This document shows positions 36,121-47,144 of a DNA stretch of 51,682 nt, piece by piece; position 1 is the stretch's first letter, and every line of letters begins with the position of its first letter. The stretch is taken from contig JAITOB010000020.1 in the NCBI GenBank assembly GCA_031290155.1, forward strand, positions 1 through 51,682, read 5' to 3'. This stretch comes from Endomicrobium sp. GTDB taxonomy: Bacteria > Elusimicrobiota > Endomicrobiia > Endomicrobiales > Endomicrobiaceae. The position numbers were made by a program, and so were the translations under genes. Under the pieces are notes generated by a model. The model made no database searches. It was given only the letters and a program-made list of their open reading frames with translations, and had not been told where the DNA came from.

Positions 36121-37521
36121 ATGAATATCTTTAGCAACATCAAAAAGCAATATTCAGCCACGGGAGGTTATTTAGAATTTTTAAAAATAGCTTTCCCTCT
36201 TGTTGTTTCGACAGGGGTTGATGCTATCCAGCTGTTTATTAATCGAATATTTCTTTCTCGGTATTCGCAGGATGCTTTTGCAGCCGCCTCGCCCGCAGGT
36301 ATGGCGCAGTGGGCGATTATGAGTTTTTTTATTGGAGCTCTCGCTTATATTGACATTTTTGTAGCACAGTATTACGGTAAAAAAGAATATAGATCAATAG
36401 GGCCCGCTATTTGGCAAAGCCTTTATTTATCATTTATTTCAGCGATTATAATTCTTTTTTTATCTTTTTTTTCTAAGCGGTTTTTTGTGAATCTTGGACA
36501 TCCCTATACTGTCGCGCTTGAAGAAGTTGAATTCTTCAAAATATTATGTTACGGAGCATTCCCAACTATTGCCGTTGCAGCATTGTCCGGTTTTTATACA
36601 GGACAGGGCAAGACTAAAGTAGTTCTATTTATATGGATTTATGGAGTTATCGTAAATATTATTCTGGATTATTGTATGATTTTTGGGAATTTTGGATTTC
36701 CGGAAATGGGAATCAGGGGAGCAGCTTTAGCAAACAATATTGCTTCTATTACTATGTTTGTTATTTATATGTTTATGATTTCGTCCAAGAAAAACAGTAT
36801 TGTTTATAATACTAGAAAATTTATGCCAGACTTTGATTTTATTAAAACATTTTTAGGATATACCATTCCAAACGGCACACAGTTCTTTTTTGATATGGCA
36901 AGCTTTAGTATCTTTGTGCTTATTATCGGAAGAATTGGTATTGAGGAACTTACAGCAAGCAATATTGTTACAAACATTAACAGTTTAGTTATTGCGCCTC
37001 TTATTGGATGCAGTCTGACAACATCTATAATGGTTGGCAATTATTTAGGTAAAAATAAGGCTTCTATTGCTCAAGTAAGCGTTAGATCCGCTTCACATAT
37101 ATTATACACGTATGCCCTGTTTGTCATTCTCGTTCTAATCTTTTTGCCGAACCAACTTATTTATCCGTTTTCAGGAGGAGTACAAACGGTTATAATAGAG
37201 CGAACTAGACCGATGGCTGTGAATATTTTAAGAATCTTAGCAGTCTATTTAATTTTTGACATTGTAAATATGATATTTTCCTCAGCTATTAAAGGTGCAG
37301 GCGATACGGTATTTGTTATGAAAATACTTGCAAGTTTTTCTATATTTCTTATAATAATACCTGTGTATTTTATCGTAATAGTTTTTAAACTCAGTATATA
37401 TGTAGCGTGGTGGTCTATGTTGATTTATGTTATCTCACTCGCATTTATTTTTTATTTAAGATACAGATCAAATAAATGGAAAAAGCTGCGCGTTATAGAT
37501 ATGGACATTGTCGACGGCTAA
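36121..37521 (+). CDS. MATE-family multidrug/Na+ or H+ antiporter
   Basis: A 466-residue inner-membrane transporter with about twelve hydrophobic helices in two halves, and conserved blocks IAFPLVVSTGVDAIQLFINR (helix 1) and LGYTIPNGTQFFFDMASF (helix 7). The family exports organic cations, drugs or flavins using ion gradients; the substrate here is unknown. The final 14 bp overlap the longest frame of the ABC exporter, so the two are probably co-transcribed. A minute upstream frame MQKCD (36094-36111) has a better ribosome binding site (aaggatgag) than the MATE start itself. Confidence 0.88.
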   Translation: MNIFSNIKKQYSATGGYLEFLKIAFPLVVSTGVDAIQLFINRIFLSRYSQDAFAAASPAGMAQWAIMSFFIGALAYIDIFVAQYYGKKEYRSIGPAIWQSLYLSFISAIIILFLSFFSKRFFVNLGHPYTVALEEVEFFKILCYGAFPTIAVAALSGFYTGQGKTKVVLFIWIYGVIVNIILDYCMIFGNFGFPEMGIRGAALANNIASITMFVIYMFMISSKKNSIVYNTRKFMPDFDFIKTFLGYTIPNGTQFFFDMASFSIFVLIIGRIGIEELTASNIVTNINSLVIAPLIGCSLTTSIMVGNYLGKNKASIAQVSVRSASHILYTYALFVILVLIFLPNQLIYPFSGGVQTVIIERTRPMAVNILRILAVYLIFDIVNMIFSSAIKGAGDTVFVMKILASFSIFLIIIPVYFIVIVFKLSIYVAWWSMLIYVISLAFIFYLRYRSNKWKKLRVIDMDIVDG

Positions 37522-37606
37522 ACAAACTATCCGTTATTATCATGAAAATCTCAGAAAAGAAAGAAATATTAAGTATGGTTTATATTTATATTCTAGGAAA
37601 ATACAT

Positions 37607-39391
37607 TTGAATATTATTTTAAAAATAAAAAAGCAATTTTCAGGTACTCTAGACTCTGTCGCTTTGGCAAATATGAAGCGTTTATGGATTCAATACGTTT
37701 TACCGCAATGGAAACTTTTAGTTATTTCAATGATTTTTATGCTGTTCTTTGGAGCTTTAAATGCCTGGTCTGTCAGTATGCTTAAACCTGTTTTTGACGA
37801 AGTGTTTATAGAAAAACATAGAGAAATGCTCTTACGAATTGCAATTCAGATTGCATTTATCTTTGCTGCAAAAGGTATGGCTTATTATATGCAGGCTGTT
37901 TCTATGACAAAACTGGGAGTAAATTTTGCAAAGAAAATGCAGGTTGATTTATACGATAAAGTTGTAATACAGGATTTGGAATTTTTTAATAAAAATAATT
38001 CAGAAACCCTTTTAATGCATTTTTTGGGTGATTTAAACGCAATAAGAGACGCCGTATTAAACGGAGTTACAACCCTCGTTAAAGAAGTTTGTTCAGTAGT
38101 TTTTTTGATTGCTCTTATGTTTTGGAAAAGTTTTGATATGGCTGTAGTAATGTTTTTACTTTTCCCTATAGGATTTTACCCAATAGTATATTTTGGAAAA
38201 AAAATAAAAAAGATTTTTTCAAACCAGCAAATATCCTTTGGAAATTTAAATTCAATTCTAACACAATCATTTCAAGGTATTAAAATCGTTAAATCTTATA
38301 ATATGGAAGGAATTGAATCTAAAAAAGTAAGAGAAAGCGCTAACGGTATTGCAGACATTCAAATAAAAATGGCGAAGAATAACAATATTGTCAGCCCTTT
38401 AATGGAATTTTTGGGAGGTATTGCTGCAGCAGGAACTCTTGCTTACGGTGGATACAGAATTATGCACGGTTCTCTTACTACAGGGGATTTTGTCGTATTT
38501 TTGGTCGCTATAGTTGCGGCATATCAGCCTATGAAATCTCTGGCAAATTTAAATATGCGCGTTCAGATGGGCATAGTTGCTATTCAGCGTGTTTTTAAAA
38601 TAATGGATAATAGTCCTAAAATAATAGATAATATCACCGCAAAAGAATTTAAATCAAAACACGGTATTATAAAAGTTGACAAAGTTAAATTCGGTTATGT
38701 GCCGGACGTTGAAATTCTTCACGGCATTAATTTAGAAGTACAGAAAGGCGAGAAAGTTGCAATAGTCGGAGATATGGGTTCAGGAAAGTCTACTTTAATA
38801 AATCTGATTTTAAGGTTTTATGACATTAAAGACGGAAGCATAAAAATTGACGGTGAAGATATTAGGGACATTACAATAAAATCTTTAAGAGAAAATATAG
38901 CTTTCGTATCGCAGGACGTGATTCTTTTTGACGATACAATAAAGAAAAATATTCTAATGGGCAAACCTGAAGTAACAAATGAGGAAGCCATAGATGCGGC
39001 AAAAAATGCCGCGGCACATAAATTTATAATGGGTAAAGAACACGGATACAATACTGTTGTAGGAGAAAGAGGCGGCAATTTATCAGGCGGACAAAAGCAG
39101 ATGATATCTATTGCAAGAGCTATGTTAAAAAATGCTCCAATACTTTTACTTGACGAAGCTACAAGTTCGCTGGACTCTAAATCTGAAAGAATGGTGCAAG
39201 AAGGAATTGAAAGACTTATGAACGGAAGAACTTCAATAGTTATAGCGCACAGATTGTCTACAATAATCAATGCTGACAAAATATATGTATTTGAATCGGG
39301 CAATATCGTGGAATCAGGGACTCATAAAGAACTTTTAAAATTGAACAAACACTATGCAAACTTGTATAAACTTCAATTTACGCACAACTAG
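37607..39391 (+). CDS. MsbA-like ABC exporter (fused membrane and ATPase domains)
   Basis: A lipid/drug ABC exporter half-transporter with six N-terminal membrane helices (from LVISMIFMLFFGALNAW) and a C-terminal ATPase. Walker A is GDMGSGKSTLIN, the signature is LSGGQKQMISIA, Walker B is ILLLDEATSSLDS and the switch His is in IAHRLSTI. The longest frame begins at TTG 37508 inside the MATE gene, but I prefer TTG 37607, which has agga at 37595-37598 (594 residues). The first ATG is at 37673. With LptF/G and cell-envelope genes, flipping of lipid A or a related lipid (MsbA role) is plausible but not proved. Confidence 0.85.
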   Translation: MNIILKIKKQFSGTLDSVALANMKRLWIQYVLPQWKLLVISMIFMLFFGALNAWSVSMLKPVFDEVFIEKHREMLLRIAIQIAFIFAAKGMAYYMQAVSMTKLGVNFAKKMQVDLYDKVVIQDLEFFNKNNSETLLMHFLGDLNAIRDAVLNGVTTLVKEVCSVVFLIALMFWKSFDMAVVMFLLFPIGFYPIVYFGKKIKKIFSNQQISFGNLNSILTQSFQGIKIVKSYNMEGIESKKVRESANGIADIQIKMAKNNNIVSPLMEFLGGIAAAGTLAYGGYRIMHGSLTTGDFVVFLVAIVAAYQPMKSLANLNMRVQMGIVAIQRVFKIMDNSPKIIDNITAKEFKSKHGIIKVDKVKFGYVPDVEILHGINLEVQKGEKVAIVGDMGSGKSTLINLILRFYDIKDGSIKIDGEDIRDITIKSLRENIAFVSQDVILFDDTIKKNILMGKPEVTNEEAIDAAKNAAAHKFIMGKEHGYNTVVGERGGNLSGGQKQMISIARAMLKNAPILLLDEATSSLDSKSERMVQEGIERLMNGRTSIVIAHRLSTIINADKIYVFESGNIVESGTHKELLKLNKHYANLYKLQFTHN

Positions 39392-39898
39392 CTAGATTTT
39401 ACTGCTCTTATACACTACCCTTTACCGCCAAAATTTATAATTTGCGTCTATAGTTCCTCCTGAATTTGCATATCTTGTCGCTATATAAAAGTCTGCTTTT
39501 GCAAAAATTCCTATGTTATCCGTTATTTTATAATTTCCTGCAACTCCTAAACCTAGCATATGTTTTTCTTCCGTTCCTGATGTTTTAAATCTGCATACTC
39601 TGTCCGTATTTTTAAATCTGCCTGTTACTCCAGCATTTCTCCTGCTAATAATAGTTTATATTCTATATTTACTCCTAAACTGAAATTATCTACTGCCTGC
39701 GTTATCCCTATTCCCGTCCTTGTTGAAATTCTTTTAATTCTACCTGCAAATTTAAACTATCCGCTCCTGCTTCTTCTATATCCCCATAATTATTTATCCA
39801 CATCTCTAATCCTATCTGTAGCATATAATACCATAATTGCTTCCCATCATCGCTTTTATTTCCCACCCACTGCTTATATATCCTCCAGATACCCCCTA

Positions 39899-39907
39899 CC
39901 CCCCCCC
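39899..39907. repeat. C9 homopolymer (G9 on coding strand)
   Basis: Nine C immediately after another C-rich run. On the coding strand it reads G9-TA-G5, with a TAG inside an otherwise open frame (GEITNGGG, stop, GVSGGYISSGW). This is a potential phase-variation tract or G-quadruplex. Confidence 0.7.
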
Positions 39908-41218
39908 GTTTGTTATTTCTCCGTTGCTGTCTTTCTGCGTCATTATATGCTTATTTACTTTCGTGTGTATATTCTCTTAAACACTGTTTTCTGTAAAAAT
40001 CATTCTATTGTCGGGACAATGACCTGCTCCCTAACATACCGCCTTTTTCTTTATCTATATAATCGCCAGACGAATTCTTTGTGCTGCCGTAATTCGTATA
40101 ATCGCTATCCACACTCTATTCCCTCTGCAGTTCCTGATTACCCATCATCCTGTACACTTCTTTCTTACCTTTCTCGCTCCTGCAGCTTCTTACTTACATT
40201 CACTAAAAAATATCCGCTTGCCGCGATAACGCTTCTTTTGCCTCTTCATCGTTTAAAAACATATATCTCGGATCTTAGACATCTATATCATTCCCTGCAC
40301 TTATCTTAGATATGCCGCCATATATCCCAGCTACAGCCTTTTCATTTTCTGTCAATCCGTCTATACCGCTGAAATTGGCACCTGTTATCTTAAGTTTTAT
40401 TGAATCGTCATTCCCGTTTCCATAATCTATATTCCAACATTCTCTCCTAGCAAATATAGACGATATATCACTGAATTCTCCTGTCAATTTACCGCTGTAT
40501 TTAAATATTTTGATAAGCTGTTAAAATTTTTTTATACGGCCCTATTTCAAGTTCGCTGCTGCTTAACTCGATATCCCCTCCAACCGATATCCCGCTGTCG
40601 TCCTCAAATACTTCCATTTTTATTTGCCCCACAGCCAATAACTGTTATAGCGCTGCTTTTTCCGTTAACCATATTTATTGCAGCTTCTCGTTCAATGTTT
40701 ATTGTCTTTGCCGTTAAACCTGATCCTTCTTTCAAATTAATTATTCCTCTACTTTCTATCTTCATATTCGTACTGCCTATTTCGCTTGTTTGATAAAAAT
40801 TACAATATTCCCACTCCTTCTATATATATTGTCCCGTTTTGCATCTTTTGTATCTGTCAGCGCATCATACATTATTTCTATGCCGCTCCTTCGTTTGCAC
40901 AAAAATATATTTCACTGTTCTTTCTATATGTACGGCGCCGCTTTTTCCATTTGCCGTATTATTTTTAAATACGCTTTTTCGTGCTCTCAATCTTTTATAT
41001 GCTGCCGTCGTCAATATATATCCCTCCGACATATTCCCCTCCTGCTTTATTGCCAATAACCTCTATATTCGTGAATTTTATGTTTTTACAATACTTATAT
41101 ACGCTGCTCCGCCGAAACCGGATGATTCATTATCCTGAAATACAACATTATTGACTTCTACTCCCGCAGATGAATTTTTTATACTCAATACAGATCCGCT
41201 ATCTGACGTTAACGCGCC

Positions 41219-41284
41219 GGAGAATCGTTAAATAAAATAAAAATGCTCTTGTTCCGCTCTTTTTATTTTATTTAACGATTCTCC
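41219..41284. repeat. 25-bp perfect inverted repeat with 16-nt loop
   Basis: The arm ggagaatcgttaaataaaat (first 20 of 25 bases, 41219-41243) is perfectly reverse-complemented at 41260-41284. It interrupts the autotransporter pseudogene. Confidence 0.8.
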
Positions 41285-42930
41285 GCTACTTGCATTTCGC
41301 GCTTTTAATTCTATACTTTGATAATCTTCTGTCGATATTGATATCCCGTACTCATATACGGATGTCTCTATTGTCTGCTCTTCTGTTTCTTCATTGAATT
41401 CCATACCTTCCAACAATTTTATTTTCTTATTCTTGACAACCCAGCGTCTTCATCTTCTCTTATTATCTCTCCTAAATAAACCCTTCCATTTGATTCGTCT
41501 GTTCTCAATACACAGCCTGCAGATGAATCTGAACTCAATGTTACCCATATACCCAATTTACTATTATTAACGGTCATACTTGTAAAATGCGTAATCTGCG
41601 AACTTAAACATATAACCGCATTATTAAAGCTGTATCCCGTCCCTCCCGTATAGTCGGCTAACAACAATGTTACATTTGCGCTGCTAAAAATTACTGTATT
41701 ATTTTTATCATTGTTATATTTTACCAGCAAGCTCATAATATCCTGTCTGCTCGGCTTCATCTGCCTCAAATACCGCTTTTGCTCCGCTTGCTCCGGAGCC
41801 TGCTGCACTGAATGTTATGTTACCGTTTATATAAGACGCTTTATCTTTACTTACTATATTCCGTAGTATAACGTTCTAATACTCCGTCTTTTTCTAATAT
41901 CACGCTATAACTTATACCGTCTCCGTGAATTTCAAGCGTGCCGGTTTTGATCGTATTTGTTCCCGTAAACATTTTACCTATCGCGCTTACCGTTGTTGTT
42001 CCGCAGTCTTGGCTGAGTGCACCTTTATAATACGAACTGTCGCCGTTTATTAACAATTTTCCTGCGTCTCTTTTAATTATTTCACCCGCTCCTGCAATAC
42101 CTCCACCTATTTTAATCTCTCCTTTGTCATATATTAATATTTTTTCCGTCATCATTATATATGTTCTGCCCTGATGCTGATGATCCGGCACCAGTTTTAT
42201 TGTTTTCAAAAGTTATATTACAATTTTCCGTATTGGAAAAAACTATTTCCGCCCCTGAACTAATATATACTGCTCCGCTGGAACTGGCGGCTGGATTATT
42301 TGCAAATGTCGTTGCAGAATTAAAATGTATTTTGACAGTCCCCCTTCCCGAAGCTGTGCCATCATTCTCTTTTAAAATCCCAGATGCATACACAGCGCCG
42401 ACGGTTTCCGCCGTATTGCTTGAAAATAATACAGAACCATAATCAATCTTTTTCGCTGTCGGCGACAGAGGTACTGTTAAATGCTAACGATAACGAATCT
42501 GCGGCAAACAATCCTCCGCCTAGACTTGCATCGTTATTTGCTGCCGTTAGAGTTGAATTTAATTATATTCACGCTGCTGCTGGCTGGTAATCAATATTGC
42601 TTATCCCTTCATCTGCATCTGCAGCTTAGCGCTCCGCAAATAAATATATCGTCTTCGCGGGAACTATAATCAAAATTGTCTTTTCTGGCTACTTTATTAT
42701 TTGATATATTTACCACTGAATTGTCTTTGATTATCATATTTACGCTTCCATTTTTAACAGTTACATTACTTCCATTAACACCTACTGTCTTCACGCCAAA
42801 AACAGACAAATCTCCTCCCTGAGACAAACTGCAATTGCAATTATCATTTCTGCATCTAACGGCATTACTGTTTATATTTACTGTTGAACTTGTCATATTT
42901 ATTACTGCGTTATTTCATTATTATGCAAAC

Positions 42931-42976
42931 CGCCGGCATTAGGCAGTGCTCCCATAAGCACTGCCTAATGCCGGCG
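42931..42976. repeat. 20-bp perfect inverted repeat with 6-nt loop, GC-rich
   Basis: cgccggcattaggcagtgct (42931-42950) is perfectly reverse-complemented at 42957-42976, with loop cccata. It is unusually GC-rich for the region and lies in the autotransporter pseudogene. Confidence 0.8.
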
Positions 42977-43582
42977 CTCCACAGACAGCAATACTTCCAC
43001 CAAATAGAACTACGTCATTTTATCATTTTTATGACATAATATATTTTCACGCACATTTATTGCCGAATAGTCTATAAATACTCTTGCGTTTGCATTACTG
43101 GTAGTTGCAGAACTGTTATTGATATTTATAACGCTGCCGCTCCGCAAGCAAATAGTCCTCCTCCGTATGTTACTTCTGTTGTTGTACTAATAAACTTTTG
43201 TATTATAAATTTAGGTAAGATTTTAAGAGTGGCGCTGGAAATGAAATTCATAGCAGCATATTTATTATCGCCGCTTAATATATGATTATTACCGTCTATT
43301 TGTAATTCTGCATAAGTTGGATTAAAATTACTGTCAGTACTGTCAGGAGTTATGTCAGCGATAAATTGCACAAGCTGTAATCCATCGCTTGTATGTAAAG
43401 CTGTTGAAAATAAGAATAAGATGAGACTTGAATTGGATTTGCGTTAACTTTAACAATTACAAAAAATAAAAAAACTAATACTATAAAGAGAATTATCATA
43501 CGCTCCGCGGTAACCAAATTTTATCTACCGTCCATATTTATCTTTACCGCGCCAGTGTCGACTATTTAATCGCATTTATCAT

Positions 43583-43618
43583 TTTGTAATACGACTTAGA
43601 TTTTTACAGTATTACAAA
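43583..43618 (-). terminator. Hairpin at the end of the RND gene
   Basis: A 10-bp perfect stem (tttgtaatac with gtattacaaa) spans the RND stop codon, with a 16-nt loop and no T-run. A weak terminator candidate. Confidence 0.3.
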
Positions 43619-46600
43619 TCTTTCTCTTTAAGCTGATTTTCCGTATAATCAATCATTCTCTTATCAGGCTTGTTTATAATTTTACGCAGAGAATGTCTGC
43701 ATTTATCCATATATTCAAATATTGCAGGAACAACTATCAAAGTAAGGAACGTAGAACTTATTATACCGCCTATTACGACAATTCCCATACCCTGTCTAAA
43801 TTTTCCAACCTCGCTAAGCCCTAAAGCAGTAGGCAGCATTCCAGCAATAATGGCAAACGATGTCATAAGAATAGGACGCAGTCTTATCACGCCTGCTTTT
43901 ATTATAGAATCATTTATACTTAACCCGCCGTGCATCTGCTGTTGTATACAATCAACTAAAAGAATTGAGTTCTTTGCAACAATGCCAAGAAGCATAATCA
44001 TACCTATCATTGTAAACATATCAATAGGCTGATGTGAAAACAGTAAAGCTAAAACACCGCCGATAATTGCAAGCGGGAGCGACGTCATAATTGTAAATGG
44101 AGTTATGACAGATTCATACAAACTGGCAAGAACCATAAATATAAATATTATTGAAAGAGCGCCTGCAATAATAATGCTTTCAAACATATCCGTCATTCCT
44201 TCTGCATTACCGGAAAATTGAAAATTTATATTCTCCCACTTTTTTAAATTCTTATGGTCGGTTTTTTCTTCGTTCAAAATCTTTGACACTTGTTTTTGAA
44301 TTTCATCTATAGTGCCACCTTTGCCGATATTACCCTCAATCGTAATATAGCGGGATCTGTCTTTTCTATATATCTGCGTAGGGGCAGAAGCTTCTTTTAT
44401 AAATGCGACATTTTTAAGTTTTATAAGTTTATTATTGACATTGCTTACATACACGGTGTCAAAACTTTTTACTATATCTTTTTGGCTGTTCTGTAATTTA
44501 ACTTTTATATCATATTCAAGACCTTTTTCCCTGTATTGTCCGGATACAACGCCGTCAATCATTGCCCTTACTTCGCTCCCTACAATAAAAGAATTTACCC
44601 CAAAACTTTCCATTTTTTTCGGATCAGTTTGTATCTGTATTTCCGATTTCCCGGGTTTATAATTTGAATGTATGTCGACAAAGTACGGAATTGTTTTAAA
44701 TTTTTCTATAAGAAGTTTAGCAGCATCGTGCAGGATACTAACGTCATCTCCGGAAAGTTCTAAAATAAATTCGCTATCTCCGCTTAATGATTGGCTTAAA
44801 ATTGAAAATTCAAGTTCGTCTCCGAATTTATTTTTTAATATATTTCTTAAATAATCTTTCATTTCTGAAGTTGTACGCATTCTTTTTATAACAGGCTTGC
44901 TTTCTTTTTTACTAAAAAATCTTTTAACATTTTCAAATAATATGTTCCTAGAATTATCCGGTATCATTTTAACATACATACTTGTTTTATTTGAAAGGTT
45001 TGTAAACATATCTTCGGAACCTACAGCAGAAGAAATAAGTTCTATGTCGGACTCGCTCATAATTATTTCTTCAACTTGTTTTGAATATTTATCCATTTCA
45101 TCTAGAGAAGTTCCCGGCTTAGCTGTAACGCCGATGTTGAATTCGCCCCATTCCGAAGAAGGCATAAACGTTCTTTTAAGATATTTTACAGATACTAAAA
45201 TTGTTATTAAAAACATAAATACTGCGATAAGCAATATCATAAATTTCCAGCTTACAACAAAACGCTTTTTTTTCGCAGTCTGAACATTCACGAAATTTTC
45301 TTTAACTATAAAAGAAACTAATCTTCTATACGATTTTTCAATAAAATTAAAAGCAGGATTAAACCATCCGACAGTGAGAGTCCTGAAAATATTAATTACA
45401 TATCCCCACGCTTTTCCGATGTTAGATTTTATTAAAACATTTTTATTATGTTCAGGTATAATGTAAGCAGAAAGCATAGGAGCTATTGTTAAAGCGTCTA
45501 TAATAGATATGCCCATTGCAAAAACCACCGTCAACCCAAACTCCTTAAAAAACTGTCCCATAATTCCGCTTAAAAAAGCAACCGGTAAAAATACCGCTAT
45601 AACGGTGCTCGTAGTAGCTATAACTGCAAGAGTAACTTCATTTGTGCCGTCAATTGCCGCTTTTACAGGATCTGCTCCTTCTTCATAATGTCTAAAAATG
45701 TTTTCACGCACAACAATAGCGTCATCTATTAAAAGTCCTACCGCAAGAGATAAAGACATCAGTGAAATAACATTTAAACTAAACCCAAAAATGTGCATAA
45801 AAACAAAAGAGCCGATTAAACTATTCGGCAGAGCTAAAACCGTAATAAAAGTTGAACGCCAGCTTCCTAAAAAGAAATACACTACTACAATAGCAAGAAA
45901 AACACCTTCAAGTATTGCAGATTTCACATCCTCAATATTATTTCTTGTTCCTCGCGCTAGATCCGAAACTACAGTAAGCTCGGGCTTGCTTTCATACTTT
46001 TTGTAATTTTCATTTAACTGCACTATTTTTTTCTTTATGCCGTCCGAAACAGCAACATCGTTGCCTTTAGCCTGCCTGTAAACATACAATAAAATAGACG
46101 GCTGATACGTTATTTTTCCATCTTTTTTTAAATCAAGTCTCGCCCTTGAAATTTCATCGGCAACGCCGTCTTCAACTTCCGCCACATCTTTTACCGTAAC
46201 AGGTTTATCATTTTCTATAAAATTTAGAACAACGTCATTTATCTGTTTTACAGATTTAAATTCGCCCATAGTTCTAAATGATATTTCCTGTGCGCCTCTG
46301 TTAACCTTTCCTGCAGGAACATTTAAAGTATTTGATTTAATTTTATTAGAAAGAGCCGTAAGAGTAAGTTCGTGGTCTTTTAGTTTTTCTTTATCCACAT
46401 TAACATGTATTTCCCTTTTGGCTCCGCCTATAATATTTATCTGCGAAACGCCTGAAACCTGCGCCAAATCTTTAGAAACGACATCATATGCAAAATCATA
46501 TAGTTCTTTAGATCTCATATTTGCAGATTTCAAACTCAATGTAACAAGCGGAAAATTATTCATGTCAGCTTTTATTACAATGGGATCTTTTATACCTTCA

Positions 46601-46959
46601 GGTAGATTTCTCCTTATTGGTCCTATTTTATCTTTAATTTCCTGAGCCGCAACGTCAGGATTTTTTGAAAGTTCAAACTCACCGAATACTATAGATAAGT
46701 TATCCTGATTTACAGATACAGAATGTTTAAGACCTGAAACTCCGCTTAAAGCGTCTTCTATGGGTTTTGTAACAAGCTGTTCAATTTCTTCAACGCCAGC
46801 CCCCGGATAAGCGGTTATAACGCCCGCATACGGAAACTCGACGTCAGGCAGCATTCTAACACTAAGCTTATTTAAAGAAACAACTCCCAAAATAAGTACA
46901 GTCATTAATAATACCGAAACAAAAGTAGGGCGCTTGATTGCCAGCTTTGCCAAATTCAT
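43612..46959 (-). CDS. RND-family efflux permease (AcrB/HAE1-like)
   Basis: A 1115-residue inner-membrane drug/metabolite proton antiporter. The N-terminal helix begins FVSVLLMTVLILGVVSLNKL and the porter region contains DVEFPYAGVITAYPGAGVEE. The proton-relay aspartates are in LAVGLLIDDAIVVREN (about residues 411-412). After two large periplasmic loops, the C-terminal helices contain MIMLLGIVAKNSILLVD. The usual partner, a periplasmic adaptor, is not encoded between it and tolC. It is last of the yajQ-receiver-rlmD-tolC-RND run. Confidence 0.92.
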   Translation of the reverse strand: MNLAKLAIKRPTFVSVLLMTVLILGVVSLNKLSVRMLPDVEFPYAGVITAYPGAGVEEIEQLVTKPIEDALSGVSGLKHSVSVNQDNLSIVFGEFELSKNPDVAAQEIKDKIGPIRRNLPEGIKDPIVIKADMNNFPLVTLSLKSANMRSKELYDFAYDVVSKDLAQVSGVSQINIIGGAKREIHVNVDKEKLKDHELTLTALSNKIKSNTLNVPAGKVNRGAQEISFRTMGEFKSVKQINDVVLNFIENDKPVTVKDVAEVEDGVADEISRARLDLKKDGKITYQPSILLYVYRQAKGNDVAVSDGIKKKIVQLNENYKKYESKPELTVVSDLARGTRNNIEDVKSAILEGVFLAIVVVYFFLGSWRSTFITVLALPNSLIGSFVFMHIFGFSLNVISLMSLSLAVGLLIDDAIVVRENIFRHYEEGADPVKAAIDGTNEVTLAVIATTSTVIAVFLPVAFLSGIMGQFFKEFGLTVVFAMGISIIDALTIAPMLSAYIIPEHNKNVLIKSNIGKAWGYVINIFRTLTVGWFNPAFNFIEKSYRRLVSFIVKENFVNVQTAKKKRFVVSWKFMILLIAVFMFLITILVSVKYLKRTFMPSSEWGEFNIGVTAKPGTSLDEMDKYSKQVEEIIMSESDIELISSAVGSEDMFTNLSNKTSMYVKMIPDNSRNILFENVKRFFSKKESKPVIKRMRTTSEMKDYLRNILKNKFGDELEFSILSQSLSGDSEFILELSGDDVSILHDAAKLLIEKFKTIPYFVDIHSNYKPGKSEIQIQTDPKKMESFGVNSFIVGSEVRAMIDGVVSGQYREKGLEYDIKVKLQNSQKDIVKSFDTVYVSNVNNKLIKLKNVAFIKEASAPTQIYRKDRSRYITIEGNIGKGGTIDEIQKQVSKILNEEKTDHKNLKKWENINFQFSGNAEGMTDMFESIIIAGALSIIFIFMVLASLYESVITPFTIMTSLPLAIIGGVLALLFSHQPIDMFTMIGMIMLLGIVAKNSILLVDCIQQQMHGGLSINDSIIKAGVIRLRPILMTSFAIIAGMLPTALGLSEVGKFRQGMGIVVIGGIISSTFLTLIVVPAIFEYMDKCRHSLRKIINKPDKRMIDYTENQLKEKDL

Positions 46960-47144
46960 AATTTTTCCTTATAGTTTCCTTGAAACTTAAAATTTTAATT
47001 TTATTACTAATGCAACAAACATAAAATATTTTTACATTTCTTAAAGGAATATTTAAAATTAATCTCCTGAAAATTCAAATTAAATACTTCAAGTAATATG
47101 CGGATTTAAGAATACTGTAAAATTACGCCGCCAAACAAGAATAA
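46960..47144. other. Spacer where a periplasmic adaptor gene would be expected
   Basis: 185 bp with no frame of any length. A caggag motif and ribosome binding site aaggaa (just before the RND ATG) are visible. It may be a deletion scar of an adaptor gene, but no recognisable adaptor sequence remains. Confidence 0.4.

Larger units (their letters stand above)
39422..43499 (-). pseudogene. Large autotransporter/adhesin, decayed
   Basis: A signal peptide (MIILFIVLVFLFFVIVKVNA) is followed by a beta-helix-like passenger read in many frames. It contains repeated pmp/adhesin-type pieces such as GAVYISSGAEIVFSNT, NITFENNKTGAGSSASGQNI and VNISNNKVARKDNF. A transition region (NDEEAKEALS, then ASGYFLVNV in another frame) leads to a beta-barrel ending FAKADFYIATRYANSGG...YKFWR at a TAA. 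Together this resembles a chlamydial-Pmp-like type V autotransporter. A dozen or more frameshifts and nonsense codons are present, plus two inserted-looking perfect inverted repeats and a G9 run (minus strand). It cannot be functional as read. Confidence 0.8.

Noticed and set aside
39422-43499. Many plus-strand frames of 60-120 codons in this region
   Set aside because: They are shadows of the minus-strand autotransporter remnant. Their products are Cys/Phe/Leu-rich with no domain blocks or ribosome binding sites.
46960-47144. Remnant of an adaptor (HlyD/AcrA) coding sequence
   Set aside because: No frame in this gap gives recognisable lipoyl or barrel-sandwich sequence, so deletion is only a possibility.
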